From: Novosphingobium sp.
GTDB lineage: Bacteria > Pseudomonadota > Alphaproteobacteria > Sphingomonadales > Sphingomonadaceae
NCBI RefSeq assembly: GCF_027489515.1
Contig: NZ_JAIXZS010000100.1
Location: 1 to 64,000 of the forward strand
DNA: 64,000 nucleotides
Direction of reading: 5' to 3'
The notes beneath the pieces are model-generated. The model was not told where the DNA came from. It did no database searches and saw only the letters and a program-made list of their open reading frames with translations. The position numbers and the translations under genes are program-made. Numbering within the stretch: the first letter of the stretch is position 1; each line of letters opens with the position of its first letter. This document shows, piece by piece, positions 42,966 to 51,244 of the stretch.

Positions 42966-43763
42966 ATGATCCGCAACCGTGTCGAGCCCAAGCCGCTGCC
43001 CAAGGTGCGCCCTGTCCATCTTCAGGGCATTTTCGGCGAGTTCGAGGATGTCGTGAACGCGGAAATCCAGCGGCTCGAAACCGCGACCGATCCCTTCAGC
43101 CACGAAAAGCAGCGCTTGTTCCGCCATCTGCTGGGGATGGTCGATACCGAGAAGTTCGGGGCGATGCAGGAAGCGCAGCTGGCGGAAGGCAAGCTCAATC
43201 TGGCAACCGACATCGTCAAGTACATCGATCCGGTCGGCTGGTTCGAAAGCAAGCTGCGCGCCGCGCTCCTGATCGGGCTCGACAAACGCGCGCCGCTCGA
43301 CATTCTCGACCTTGGCACCGGGCCCTGCCACTTCCCGGTCGTCGCCGAGTTCTACGGCCACCGCGTGCTCGGCACCGATCTGCCCTATCGCACCACCGGC
43401 AAGCTCGAGCGCGGGCACATCTATGATGCGCTGGCGGAAATCTACGGCGTGCGCCGCATTCCGCTCAAGATTCTGCCCTTCACGCCGCTGCCGCCGCTCG
43501 AACAGCGCTACGGGATGGTGACCGCGCTGCTTGCGGCGTTCAATCTCGATGCGGAAAAGAAGCCCTGGTCGATCGAGGCCTGGCGCTTCTTCCTCGATGA
43601 TCTTCACCGCAATGTCCTTGCCGAAGGCGGCGAGCTGTTCATGAGCCTGGCCGACGAGAAGCTGACCGACGAGGTGTGGGCCTGGCTAAAGACGCATGCC
43701 GTCTTCGCCAATGACGTGTCGAAGCAGATCCGTTTCACCGATCTCTCTGCATTCAGTGGATAA
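42966..43763 (+). CDS. Class I SAM-dependent methyltransferase
   Basis: A 265-residue methyltransferase with motif I ILDLGTGPCHFPVVAEFYGHRVLGTDLP (about 112-140) and post-motif segments MVTALLAAFNLDA and LHRNVLAEGGELFMSL. An N-terminal helical region of ~100 residues precedes it (HLQGIFGEFEDVVNAEIQRLE). It probably O-methylates a sugar or caps the glycan; acceptor unknown. It lies between a sulfotransferase gene and the export genes on the same strand. Confidence 0.82.
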   Translation: MIRNRVEPKPLPKVRPVHLQGIFGEFEDVVNAEIQRLETATDPFSHEKQRLFRHLLGMVDTEKFGAMQEAQLAEGKLNLATDIVKYIDPVGWFESKLRAALLIGLDKRAPLDILDLGTGPCHFPVVAEFYGHRVLGTDLPYRTTGKLERGHIYDALAEIYGVRRIPLKILPFTPLPPLEQRYGMVTALLAAFNLDAEKKPWSIEAWRFFLDDLHRNVLAEGGELFMSLADEKLTDEVWAWLKTHAVFANDVSKQIRFTDLSAFSG

Positions 43764-43766
43764 GGC

Positions 43767-43782
43767 CTCGTTTCAGCTGAAA
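43767..43782. repeat. 16-bp perfect palindrome before export genes
   Basis: CGTTTCAGCTGAAACG is a perfect dyad starting 4 bases after the methyltransferase stop and 65 bases before the export lipoprotein start. There is no T-tract, so it is more likely an operator or mRNA-stabilising hairpin than a terminator. Confidence 0.6.
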
Positions 43783-43847
43783 CGGCCGGGTCAGGGAGCG
43801 GTGATTGCCGTTGCCTGCCTTCCGGCGGTTAGCTAGAGCTTCGGGGC

Positions 43848-45002
43848 ATGGACGGCGGGGCTTGCAAGGACATGGGTTTGACTGGTTCAGTGCGTCACGG
43901 CCGAGCGGCATCCTCTTCCCGATCCGGTTTGCGCATCGCCGCAGCCCTGCTGCCGGTGCTGGCTCTGGGGGCCTGCGCTCTCCCGCGCAGCGGCCCTTCC
44001 GCGCGCGATTTCACCCGCGCCGGAGCCGATGGCTCGATCCAGCTGGTCGAAGCGACGATGGCCGATGCGGTCGAGGCGCGCCAGCCGCGCCCGCTCGGCT
44101 TTGATGCCGCTTGGCGCGAAGCCGCCGCATCGACCTTCTCCGAGATCGGAATTGGCGACCAGCTGACGGTGACGCTCTTCGAGCGCGACGGGCTCAATGT
44201 CTTTGCCGCCGGGCCTGATGGCTATTCCCGGTTCGAGGGGGTTGTCGTCGATGCCGCCGGCACGATCCAGCTGCCCTATATCGGCCGCGTCCACGTCGCG
44301 GGTCTGAGCCCGATCGAGGCGCGCGGCGCGATCCTGCGACCGCTGCGGCGCCTTGCGCTGAGTTCGGACGTGACCGTGACCGTGACCGACCGGCGCAGCG
44401 AGAGCGTGACGGTGCAGGGCGATGTGTCGAAGCCCGGCCTCGTTTCGCTGGCCCCGCAGACGAGCCGCCTTTCGGCGATCCTCGGGCTGGCCGCGCCGAC
44501 CACCGCCAATCTCGAGCTTGCCACCGTCACCGTCCGCCGCGACGGGCGCAATGCCACCGTGCGCTTGTCCGATCTCTATGACGAGCCGCAGGAGGATATC
44601 GCGCTCAAGGGCGGTGACGTCGTCATCGTCCGTGCAGCGCCCGGTACGGTCAACGTGCTTGGCGCGGCGGGTATCCAGGGGCGCGTGCGGATTACCCGGC
44701 GCAACTACAGCGTGGTCGATGCGGTGGGCGATGCGCGCGGTCTCAACGATTCGCTCGCCAGCCCCTCGTCAGTCTATCTGATGAAGCTCAGCTCGGGCGC
44801 GGAGGCGGTCGCCGCCAACCCGCGCGTCTATCATTTCGATTTCCGCAGCCCGGCGCAGATTGCCGTGGCGGCCGCCTTTGCCGTGCAGGACGGCGATGCC
44901 ATCCTGATTTCCAACGCGCCCTTCGCCCAGTCGCACAAGGTGCTTTCAACGTTCAGCGGCGTCCTCACCACGGCGCGGTCGGCCACCGCGCTGGCGCCCT
45001 GA
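43848..45002 (+). CDS. Polysaccharide export outer-membrane lipoprotein (Wza/KpsD-like)
   Basis: A 384-residue polysaccharide biosynthesis/export protein. The signal ends in a lipobox (PVLALGACALPR). The PES domain begins SEIGIGDQLTVTLFERDGLNV, with VVDAAGTIQLPYIGRVHVAGLSPIEA; SLBB-like repeats follow (VTVQGDVSKPGLVSL; VNVLGAAGIQGRVRITRRNYSVVDAV). It should form the outer-membrane portal. Either ATG 43848 or ATG 43872 may start it. It heads the export block with permease, ATPase-like and KpsE-like genes at 10-20-base spacings. Confidence 0.88.
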   Translation: MDGGACKDMGLTGSVRHGRAASSSRSGLRIAAALLPVLALGACALPRSGPSARDFTRAGADGSIQLVEATMADAVEARQPRPLGFDAAWREAAASTFSEIGIGDQLTVTLFERDGLNVFAAGPDGYSRFEGVVVDAAGTIQLPYIGRVHVAGLSPIEARGAILRPLRRLALSSDVTVTVTDRRSESVTVQGDVSKPGLVSLAPQTSRLSAILGLAAPTTANLELATVTVRRDGRNATVRLSDLYDEPQEDIALKGGDVVIVRAAPGTVNVLGAAGIQGRVRITRRNYSVVDAVGDARGLNDSLASPSSVYLMKLSSGAEAVAANPRVYHFDFRSPAQIAVAAAFAVQDGDAILISNAPFAQSHKVLSTFSGVLTTARSATALAP

Positions 45003-45011
45003 GAGCGATAG

Positions 45012-46376
45012 GTGGCGGGCAACGAGGATCGGATCGCCAAGTGGCGTGAGCGCCGCGAGGCCGAGCGCGCCGCACGCGAGGCGCATGGCGATCTGCCGAC
45101 CGAACTGGCGCTGGTCGCCTCGCGCGCCGAAGCGCTCGCGACCGGCGACAGCGAGGATCCCGAGCCGATCTTCGCGCTGGTCATCGACGTGCTGCGCCGG
45201 CTGCCGAGCGGATCGATCGCAGAGCGCCGGGCGCTGTTTGATGCCGTGGCGCGCGGCGTGGAGCGCGGGATCGACAAGGCGGACCCCCATTCGGACTACG
45301 CCGAGCTGCGCCGCCGCCAGCTGCGCACCATCATCCGTCTGGTCGAGGCCGACGCCCGCGCCGGGCTTGCGATTGCCGAGCTCGGCTACCGGCCGGCAAG
45401 CTTCGAGGATGCGCTGGAGCCGTTGCTCAAGGGCTACCTGCGCCGCCGCAAGATCAGCGAGGAGACAGCCGCGAGCCAGGCACGGCGGCAGGCGATCCTT
45501 GCCGGCGAGGCCTACACGATCGCGGTTCCCGCCGAGGAAGAGGCGGACCTCGACTTCCTGCGCGAGCGTATCGCGCTGCTCGACGCCACGCGCGGGCCGC
45601 GCTCCGGCCGGCATGACCGGCCCGATCTGCGCGCGGTGCTGGCGCTGCTCAATTACCAGTTCGTCCTGCTCAAGTCGGAGAGCCGGCTGGCGCTGGCGTG
45701 GACGCTGGTCGGCCCCGCGGTGCTGATGGGCCTGCTTTCGACCGCCTATCTGCTGACCGGCATCCATTCGATCCTCAACATGGACGTGCCGACCTTTGCG
45801 ATGATCGGCGCGACGTCGTGGTTCATGCTGCGCAACGTCATCTTTCGCACCACCGCCTCGTTCTTTTCGCAGCGAACGATGCTGACATTCCGCGCCTTCA
45901 ATCCGGCGCTGATCGGGATCACGCAGGGCATGATCTACATGCTGTCCTATGTGCCGGTCTATCTCGTGCTCATCATCGTTGGCCATATTGCGGGCCTGTT
46001 CACCCTGCCGGACAACATTCCCGGCGTGGTCTTCTGGATCGGCTGCATTGGCCTGACCGGGCTGGCGATCGGCACGATCTTCGGCTCGATCTCCGTCGTC
46101 TGGCCCTATTTCCCGCGCTTCGCGCCGGTGATCGAGCGCGCCTTGCAGATCGTCTCGAGCGTCATTCTTGTCACCGAGCAGCTGCCGATGGATTACCGGC
46201 CGTACCTGCTCTGGTCGCCGCTTGCGCATGCCATGCAGCTGCTGCGCTCGGCCTATTTCGAGGGCTACAAGTCGGAGGATGCCGTTCCCCAATACTTCTT
46301 CATCGGGTTCGGTCTGCTGGTGATTGCCGCCGTCATCGCCCAAAGGTCGGTGCGTCCACGCGCCGTGCCGCTCTAG
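45012..46376 (+). CDS. KpsM-like ABC-2 permease with long N-terminal extension
   Basis: A 454-residue protein. The C-terminal ~235 residues are a typical six-TM ABC-2/KpsM permease: LNYQFVLLKSESRLALAWTLVGPAVLMG, FAMIGATSWFMLRNVIFRTTASFFSQ, and the late LWSPLAHAMQLLRSAYFEGY (compare NPLxxxxExxR of KpsM). The first ~220 residues are soluble and charged, with a coiled-coil-like start (RIAKWRERREAERAAREAH) and RAEALATGDSEDPEPIF; usual KpsM is only ~260 residues in total. The start is GTG at 45012. The extension may compensate for, or dock, the degenerate ATPase partner encoded next. Confidence 0.85.
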   Translation: MAGNEDRIAKWRERREAERAAREAHGDLPTELALVASRAEALATGDSEDPEPIFALVIDVLRRLPSGSIAERRALFDAVARGVERGIDKADPHSDYAELRRRQLRTIIRLVEADARAGLAIAELGYRPASFEDALEPLLKGYLRRRKISEETAASQARRQAILAGEAYTIAVPAEEEADLDFLRERIALLDATRGPRSGRHDRPDLRAVLALLNYQFVLLKSESRLALAWTLVGPAVLMGLLSTAYLLTGIHSILNMDVPTFAMIGATSWFMLRNVIFRTTASFFSQRTMLTFRAFNPALIGITQGMIYMLSYVPVYLVLIIVGHIAGLFTLPDNIPGVVFWIGCIGLTGLAIGTIFGSISVVWPYFPRFAPVIERALQIVSSVILVTEQLPMDYRPYLLWSPLAHAMQLLRSAYFEGYKSEDAVPQYFFIGFGLLVIAAVIAQRSVRPRAVPL

Positions 46377-46388
46377 GATCGGCCGGTC

Positions 46389-47099
46389 ATGATCGATCTT
46401 CTTGCGGTATCGGCCGAGGCCGAAGTGTTCGGGCGGACGGTGTCCCTGTTCGAGGAAGCCGATTTTCACCTGCCGCCGGGCCGCTATGCCCTGCTTTCGC
46501 GCACGCCCGAGTATCACAAGTCGATTGTCGACGTGCTGGCCGGCCTGCGCAAGCCAAGCCGGGGGCGCGTGGCGATCACCGGAGCGATTTCGTGGCCGAT
46601 CGGGCGCTCGACCCTTGTGCGCGGCAAGTCCACCGGGCTCGATCTCGTCAATCTGGTGGCCGATCTCTACGATCTCGATCGCGGCTACGCGGGCGATCTT
46701 GTGACGATGATGGTCTCGCGCCCGGACTACATGGCGGAGCCGCTCGAGCGGTGGCCGCCGCCGGCGCGGCAGGAGTTCACCTTCGCGCTCGGGCTCATTC
46801 CCGAGTTTGACATCTACGTGATCGACGCGCCGATCCCCTACGAGGAATCGCGCTTCACCCGGCTGTGGCAGGCCTTGTTCGAGGAACGATTGGTGGGCAA
46901 GACGCTCATCCTGTCTTCGCTTCGGCAGAAACAGATGCTGGACTATTGCGCAAAGGGGCTGATCTATGAGCGTGCCACGCTCAGCATCGACCATGATCTT
47001 GAACAGTGCATCGAGCGGTTTCCTGCCCGTCCGGCGCGCGAAATGCTTGCGGTGACAAGCGGTGTCGGAGGCTACGATGACAGCGAAGTCCTTTTCTGA
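46389..47099 (+). CDS. KpsT-like ABC ATPase homologue with degenerate catalytic motifs
   Basis: A 236-residue protein with the length and layout of KpsT. It keeps the KpsT landmark ISWPIG (about 68-72) after VLAGLRKPSRGRVAITG. The Walker A position reads LLSRTPEYHKSIVDVLAG: the GxxGxGKS/T glycines are gone, with only K44-S45 left. The signature position reads RWPPPARQEFTFALGL instead of a SSGMxxRL-type motif. Walker B ends VIDAP instead of IDE, and the switch His is replaced (LSSLRQK). ATP hydrolysis is therefore doubtful. The reading frame is clean, so this is not simple gene decay. It lies between permease and KpsE-like genes and overlaps the latter. Confidence 0.84.
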   Translation: MIDLLAVSAEAEVFGRTVSLFEEADFHLPPGRYALLSRTPEYHKSIVDVLAGLRKPSRGRVAITGAISWPIGRSTLVRGKSTGLDLVNLVADLYDLDRGYAGDLVTMMVSRPDYMAEPLERWPPPARQEFTFALGLIPEFDIYVIDAPIPYEESRFTRLWQALFEERLVGKTLILSSLRQKQMLDYCAKGLIYERATLSIDHDLEQCIERFPARPAREMLAVTSGVGGYDDSEVLF

Positions 47100-48270
47100 G
47101 GACGTGGAAGAGTCCGGCTCGGACACGGGCGCGGATGGGGCGGGCGGTTCGCGCGCGCTGGCCATCGCGCGCGGGATGCGCGAGCGGACGCTGCGCGATC
47201 GCCGGCGCCGCCAGTGGCTCTCGGTCCTGATCGTCGCGGCCTCGGTGCTGGGCGCCCTCGGCTGGGGCGTGCTGGTGGTCCAGCCGCGGTATGCGGCCGA
47301 AACGCGCTTCTCGGTGCGGGGCAGCAGTGCGCCGGCGCAGAGCGCGGCCGGCGGCTTCGGCAGCGTGCTGGGCAGCGGAGCTGGCGCTTCGGCCGGGATC
47401 GGCTTTGTCGATGGCTATGCGGTCAACGACTTCCTCAAGTCGCGCGATTGCATGCAGCAGCTGGCAAAGCGCGTCGATCTGGCGCGCCTGCTTGATGTGC
47501 CGGCCTCGCGGGGAACCGAGGCGCTCTACCGTGCCTATCGCGACACGGTGGTGCCCAAGTTCTTCATGGTCGAGCAGGAGAACATGCTTGAGGTCGACGG
47601 GTTCGATCCGGCCCGTTCGAACCGCATCGCCAAGGAACTCCTGCTCATCGCCCAGACCTTCGTGGAGCGGATGGACGCGCAGGGTGTGCAGAACGCGCTC
47701 GACGTGAATGCGGCGCAGTTGCGCGCCGCGGAAGAACAGGCTGTCACCGCGGCCAATGCCGTTGCGGCCTGGCGCGCGACCAACCGCAATGTCGATCCCG
47801 AGGCGGAAAGCACCCTGATCATGACCATGATCGGCCAGATCGAGCAGGAGCTCAACGCGGCGCGGATCAACTATGAAAAGGTGCGCGCGTTCGGCAATCC
47901 CGATCATCCGATGTTGCGCCCGGCGCAGATGCAGGTCGATGCGCTAGAGCGGCAACTGGCGCAGACCCGCGCGCGGCTTGCCGGCAACAGCGGCTCGGCG
48001 GCAGCGCAGCTCAGGGCCTATAGCCAGCTGAAGAACGCGCAGACCTTCGCCGACAACAATCTGGCCTCGGCCCGCGATGCCTATCAGCAGGCCTATCGCG
48101 ACGTGACGCGCTTGCGCCGGTATCTGACCGTCATTTCGCAGCCGGTCGCACAGGATGTGCCGAGCAGTCCCAATCTGCCGCTGCTTGCGCTGGAAGGGTT
48201 GCTGGGGGGAATCGTTCTGGCGTTCCTGGTTTCACTGGTGCTCAGCCTGCGGCGCCCGGAACCGACCTGA
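47077..48270 (+). CDS. KpsE/CtrB-like capsule export inner-membrane protein
   Basis: A 397-residue polysaccharide co-polymerase-3-type protein. TM1 is RQWLSVLIVAASVLGALGWGVLVV (about 45-68), the long periplasmic part carries coiled-coil segments (NAAQLRAAEEQAVTAANAVAAWRATN; VDALERQLAQTRARL), and a C-terminal TM is LLALEGLLGGIVLAFLVSLVLSL. A Gly/Ser/Ala-rich stretch (GGFGSVLGSGAGASAG) follows TM1. ATG 47077 has GGAGG 6 bases upstream and is preferred over the tracked GTG at 47062; it overlaps the ATPase-like gene by 23 bases. It should link the ABC exporter to the outer-membrane lipoprotein. Confidence 0.87.
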   Translation: MTAKSFSEDVEESGSDTGADGAGGSRALAIARGMRERTLRDRRRRQWLSVLIVAASVLGALGWGVLVVQPRYAAETRFSVRGSSAPAQSAAGGFGSVLGSGAGASAGIGFVDGYAVNDFLKSRDCMQQLAKRVDLARLLDVPASRGTEALYRAYRDTVVPKFFMVEQENMLEVDGFDPARSNRIAKELLLIAQTFVERMDAQGVQNALDVNAAQLRAAEEQAVTAANAVAAWRATNRNVDPEAESTLIMTMIGQIEQELNAARINYEKVRAFGNPDHPMLRPAQMQVDALERQLAQTRARLAGNSGSAAAQLRAYSQLKNAQTFADNNLASARDAYQQAYRDVTRLRRYLTVISQPVAQDVPSSPNLPLLALEGLLGGIVLAFLVSLVLSLRRPEPT

Positions 48271-48695
48271 AGGGGGCTGTTATTGGGCCAGTTTGCGGGC
48301 CAGTCGCTGGTGACTTGTCACAATTTGGCAGGAAAGCGGCTATATCCGGCCGCCACCGGCCGTCGCCTGGGGCAACCGCCTGTCGTGAACGGCGGTCAAC
48401 TCGGCGCAAGTGGCAAGCGCTTCGGGATGGTCGGTCGTACGCGCCAAACGCTGTGTGCAGTACGGAAAGGTGAGGGGGGCATCGTTTCTATCGTGGCAAA
48501 GGACAGTCCACTTACGCCGAGACCTAACCATTTTGGACGCATTTCGTTCACAAGGCGCTTGCCCTGATTGACGATCTCACGCTGAGGTTGCAAACGGAAG
48601 TTTAGACCGGATTATTCCCATCTGTAGTTGGGGTTTTGCGGATAACGCCATGAGGGCACAGGGGCCGGTGAAGCCTATCAACGGGACCACAACGT
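48271..48695. other. Intergenic region between kpsE-like gene and SGNH/TPR copy 2
   Basis: A 425-base gap, the only long one inside the polysaccharide locus, somewhat AT-richer than its surroundings towards the 3' end. No convincing ORF. It probably carries the promoter for the second half of the locus (see 48588-48615). Confidence 0.6.
48588..48615 (+). promoter_or_regulatory. Candidate sigma-70-type promoter
   Basis: TTGCAA (48588-48593), 16-base spacer, GATTAT (48610-48615); each box matches the consensus at four of six positions. It lies about 80 bases upstream of the TTG start at 48696. Weak by sequence, supported mainly by position. Confidence 0.3.
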
Positions 48696-51209
48696 TTGCG
48701 TAAAATATCGATTTCGCCAATCGGTACGTGCCGTATCAATACTCCGCTCAAGCGGGGTATGGCGCGGTACCCGGTGCAGCTTGATCTGCGCCGGATCTAC
48801 GGCTTTGTGCACACGAGCGATGAGGCGGTGCAGCAGCTTCGTTATCGTAGCGGCGAGATATCCTTTTCTGACGATGTCTTGCCGGTGCTGTTCCGCCCGG
48901 GTCTGGAATGCGGCGCCGAGCCTGTGCCTGATCGGGCAGCAGACCTCACGATCGTCGAGATCAGTTCGGCGAAGTCCTACACGATTGGCGATGTCGCGGT
49001 TCAGGGAAACTACCTGAGCCGCTATTTTGCCGATTTCTTTGCCTCGGCGCCGCGCGCGCGCGTCTACTGGAATCTGGCGGCTCAGGGCGATGCCGCGGCG
49101 ATGAAGGCCTTCCTTGCGGATGATCCGGCCTTTCGTATCTATTCGGAATCGGATCGCAGCCTGCTCGAACGCATCCGCGTGCGTCAGCAGACATTTGATG
49201 ACGTGCGTGCCGATATGGCAACAGTCACCGAAATGCTCGGCAAGGACCGCGTGCTCTTCGTGACTCACGTCAATGCGTTGACGGCGGATGGCAGCCTCAT
49301 CGCCTCGCGTGACAAGGTGATCCACTGGATCAAGCGGGCCGCCAGCGAACTCGGCGCGGATTGCTTCGATCCGACCGGGCTCATGAACGCCTTCGGGCAG
49401 GCTCGTGCGCTCGAACGCGATGGCATGGACCTGACGCATTTCACCAATGCATTCTGCGACCGCTGGTATGCCGCCGTGCAGCGCGACTATGTCCTCAAGA
49501 GCGTTGCCGATAGCGAGATCGACGAAGCGACCGCCGCGCAGATCGATGCGGCAATCCTTGCTGAAAGCATCGCCACCGCGATCGCCCACGACGATTTCTT
49601 CGATGGCACGCACCAGCTGTTCGCCGCGATCAAGGCGCATCCCGAGAACGTCTCGCTGCACCTGCTGCACGGGCAGGTGCTGGCCCGGATCGGGGATTTC
49701 GAGGGGGCATGCCGCGTGCTCGCGCCCCATGTCGCCGCGGCCGAGATGACGGCCGAACTGCGACAGGCGCTGATGCGGGCCCAGCTCGAAACCGGTGACG
49801 CCGAGAGCGCGCTGGCGCTGGCCTGCCAGTTGCTGACCGACGAGTACGAAACGGTCGAGATTTACGAGATCGCGGGCAAGGCGGCCGATCAGCTCGGGCT
49901 GGCGGACGATGCGCTGCGCTATCGCAAGCTGGCCTTCCGGCTCGATCCCTCGAACCATGCTGCGGCCATATCGGTGCTGGAACGCTATCTGGCCGCCGGA
50001 AAGGGCGAGGCTCATGCCATCTGGCTGCGCGAGGTTCTCGAATTGCTCGATGCTCGCGGCACCGCTGCCGCAGCGCGGGCGCTGGTCGAATGGGCCATCA
50101 CCCGGCATGAGCCGGACGTGCTTGGCCGTGCGATGATCCTGCTTGCACGGCACGACATGATCCAGATTCCCGCGCTGGTTGATGAAGCCGTGCGGGCGGG
50201 CATGGAAGACGTGCTCCTCGCGATCGCGGCCACGATCATGGCCATGCCGAACCTGACCGACAAGGCGCAGCGCGCGCTGCAGAAAGTTGCGGCCGGATGG
50301 GCGAAGGAAGCCGAAGCGCTGCAGGCAGCGGGCCGGCACGCCGAGGCGTTCGCTTATGCCAAAGCGCTGCTTGCCGTGCTGCCCGGCAATGGACCGGCGC
50401 GGCGCATATGCCGCGCAATGGCGGTCGATCTGCTGGCGAAGGTGCGCGCCGCGCCGGGCGATGCGGCTGTCGCTGCGTTGTGCGAGGAGGCGGGCGACCT
50501 CGTCTACGAACTCGCCGCTGCCGCGCAGGCCTATGCCCGCGCCCTCGTCAATCTTGATCGGCTGGCCGAGGCGCAGGCCGTCTCTGCCCGGATCCTCGCC
50601 GAGGACCCCGATGCGATCGATGCCAGGGCCGCGCTTGCCCATATCGCCGGACTGCGCGGCGATTTCCTGACCGCCTTGCGGCTCTACACCAGCCTGGCCG
50701 AAGACCCGCACGAGATTGCCGAGCGCCACCGTGTGCGGATCGATCGCTTCCTCGCGAGCGCGGGTTCGCGCGGGGTGCGGCAGCTGCGCGTGCTGCTGGC
50801 CGAAGGCCGCAACGATGAGGCGATTGCCATCTGGGACCTGCTGCGCCGCCGGCTGGAGCTTGCAGAGGCGATGGCGACGGAGGCCATGCGCATGCGCAGC
50901 ATCCTGCGCAGCCAGCTGCGACAGCTTGACGATGACGAGGGCCAGCGCGGCGCGGTCAACGGGCCGCTCGAGATCCTCGATCACATGCTTATGCTGGCTC
51001 CCGATGATACCACCGTTCTGCGGCGCGCTGCGCTCGAGGCGATGCGGCAGCAGCAGTTCGAAAAGGCGGCTGCCTACTGGCGCCGGCTTGATTCCGTCAC
51101 ACCCGGTCTCCACGAGGTTTCGGTGTTTCTCGAGCGTTGCTCGGCCCGCGCACGTCGTCAGGCCCGCCATCAGGCGGCGTCACCTGCCGGCCCGTTGCTG
51201 GCGGCATGA
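48696..51209 (+). CDS. SGNH-like/GSCFA-like head fused to TPR-like repeats, copy 2
   Basis: An 837-residue paralogue of the protein at 35394, alignable over its full length. Shared blocks: SPIGTCRINTPLKRG, IVEISSAKSY, GDVAVQGNYLSRYFADFFASAPR, VLFVTHVNALTADG and DGMDLTHFTNAFCDRWY. The GTC element, HxN and D-x-x-H are all kept, implying selection on a possible SGNH-type active site. The C-terminal ~540 residues are TPR-like. It also starts at TTG, with no strong Shine-Dalgarno, so translation may be deliberately low. It is followed 35 bases later by the TPR-GT4 gene. Function unknown; the pair flanks the export core. Confidence 0.72.
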   Translation: MRKISISPIGTCRINTPLKRGMARYPVQLDLRRIYGFVHTSDEAVQQLRYRSGEISFSDDVLPVLFRPGLECGAEPVPDRAADLTIVEISSAKSYTIGDVAVQGNYLSRYFADFFASAPRARVYWNLAAQGDAAAMKAFLADDPAFRIYSESDRSLLERIRVRQQTFDDVRADMATVTEMLGKDRVLFVTHVNALTADGSLIASRDKVIHWIKRAASELGADCFDPTGLMNAFGQARALERDGMDLTHFTNAFCDRWYAAVQRDYVLKSVADSEIDEATAAQIDAAILAESIATAIAHDDFFDGTHQLFAAIKAHPENVSLHLLHGQVLARIGDFEGACRVLAPHVAAAEMTAELRQALMRAQLETGDAESALALACQLLTDEYETVEIYEIAGKAADQLGLADDALRYRKLAFRLDPSNHAAAISVLERYLAAGKGEAHAIWLREVLELLDARGTAAAARALVEWAITRHEPDVLGRAMILLARHDMIQIPALVDEAVRAGMEDVLLAIAATIMAMPNLTDKAQRALQKVAAGWAKEAEALQAAGRHAEAFAYAKALLAVLPGNGPARRICRAMAVDLLAKVRAAPGDAAVAALCEEAGDLVYELAAAAQAYARALVNLDRLAEAQAVSARILAEDPDAIDARAALAHIAGLRGDFLTALRLYTSLAEDPHEIAERHRVRIDRFLASAGSRGVRQLRVLLAEGRNDEAIAIWDLLRRRLELAEAMATEAMRMRSILRSQLRQLDDDEGQRGAVNGPLEILDHMLMLAPDDTTVLRRAALEAMRQQQFEKAAAYWRRLDSVTPGLHEVSVFLERCSARARRQARHQAASPAGPLLAA

Positions 51210-51244
51210 GCGGGCGGCGGCAGATTATCATGAGGGGGACGGAT

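Noticed and set aside
46389-47099. Pseudogene interpretation of the KpsT-like gene
   Set aside because: The frame is intact, length is normal, the start and overlap with kpsE are tidy, and hydrophobic-core landmarks are preserved. This suggests divergence under selection rather than decay.
44946-47165. 739-codon minus-strand ORF across the ABC export genes
   Set aside because: It crosses two clear plus-strand genes and shows no domain; a shadow of high GC content.
48283-48567. 94-codon ORF after the kpsE-like gene
   Set aside because: No family resemblance and no Shine-Dalgarno; considered leader or promoter DNA.
48678-51170. 830-codon minus-strand ORF antisense to the SGNH/TPR copy 2
   Set aside because: The plus-strand product aligns over its full length with the paralogue at 35394. 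The antisense frame lacks any recognisable motif or ribosome-binding site.
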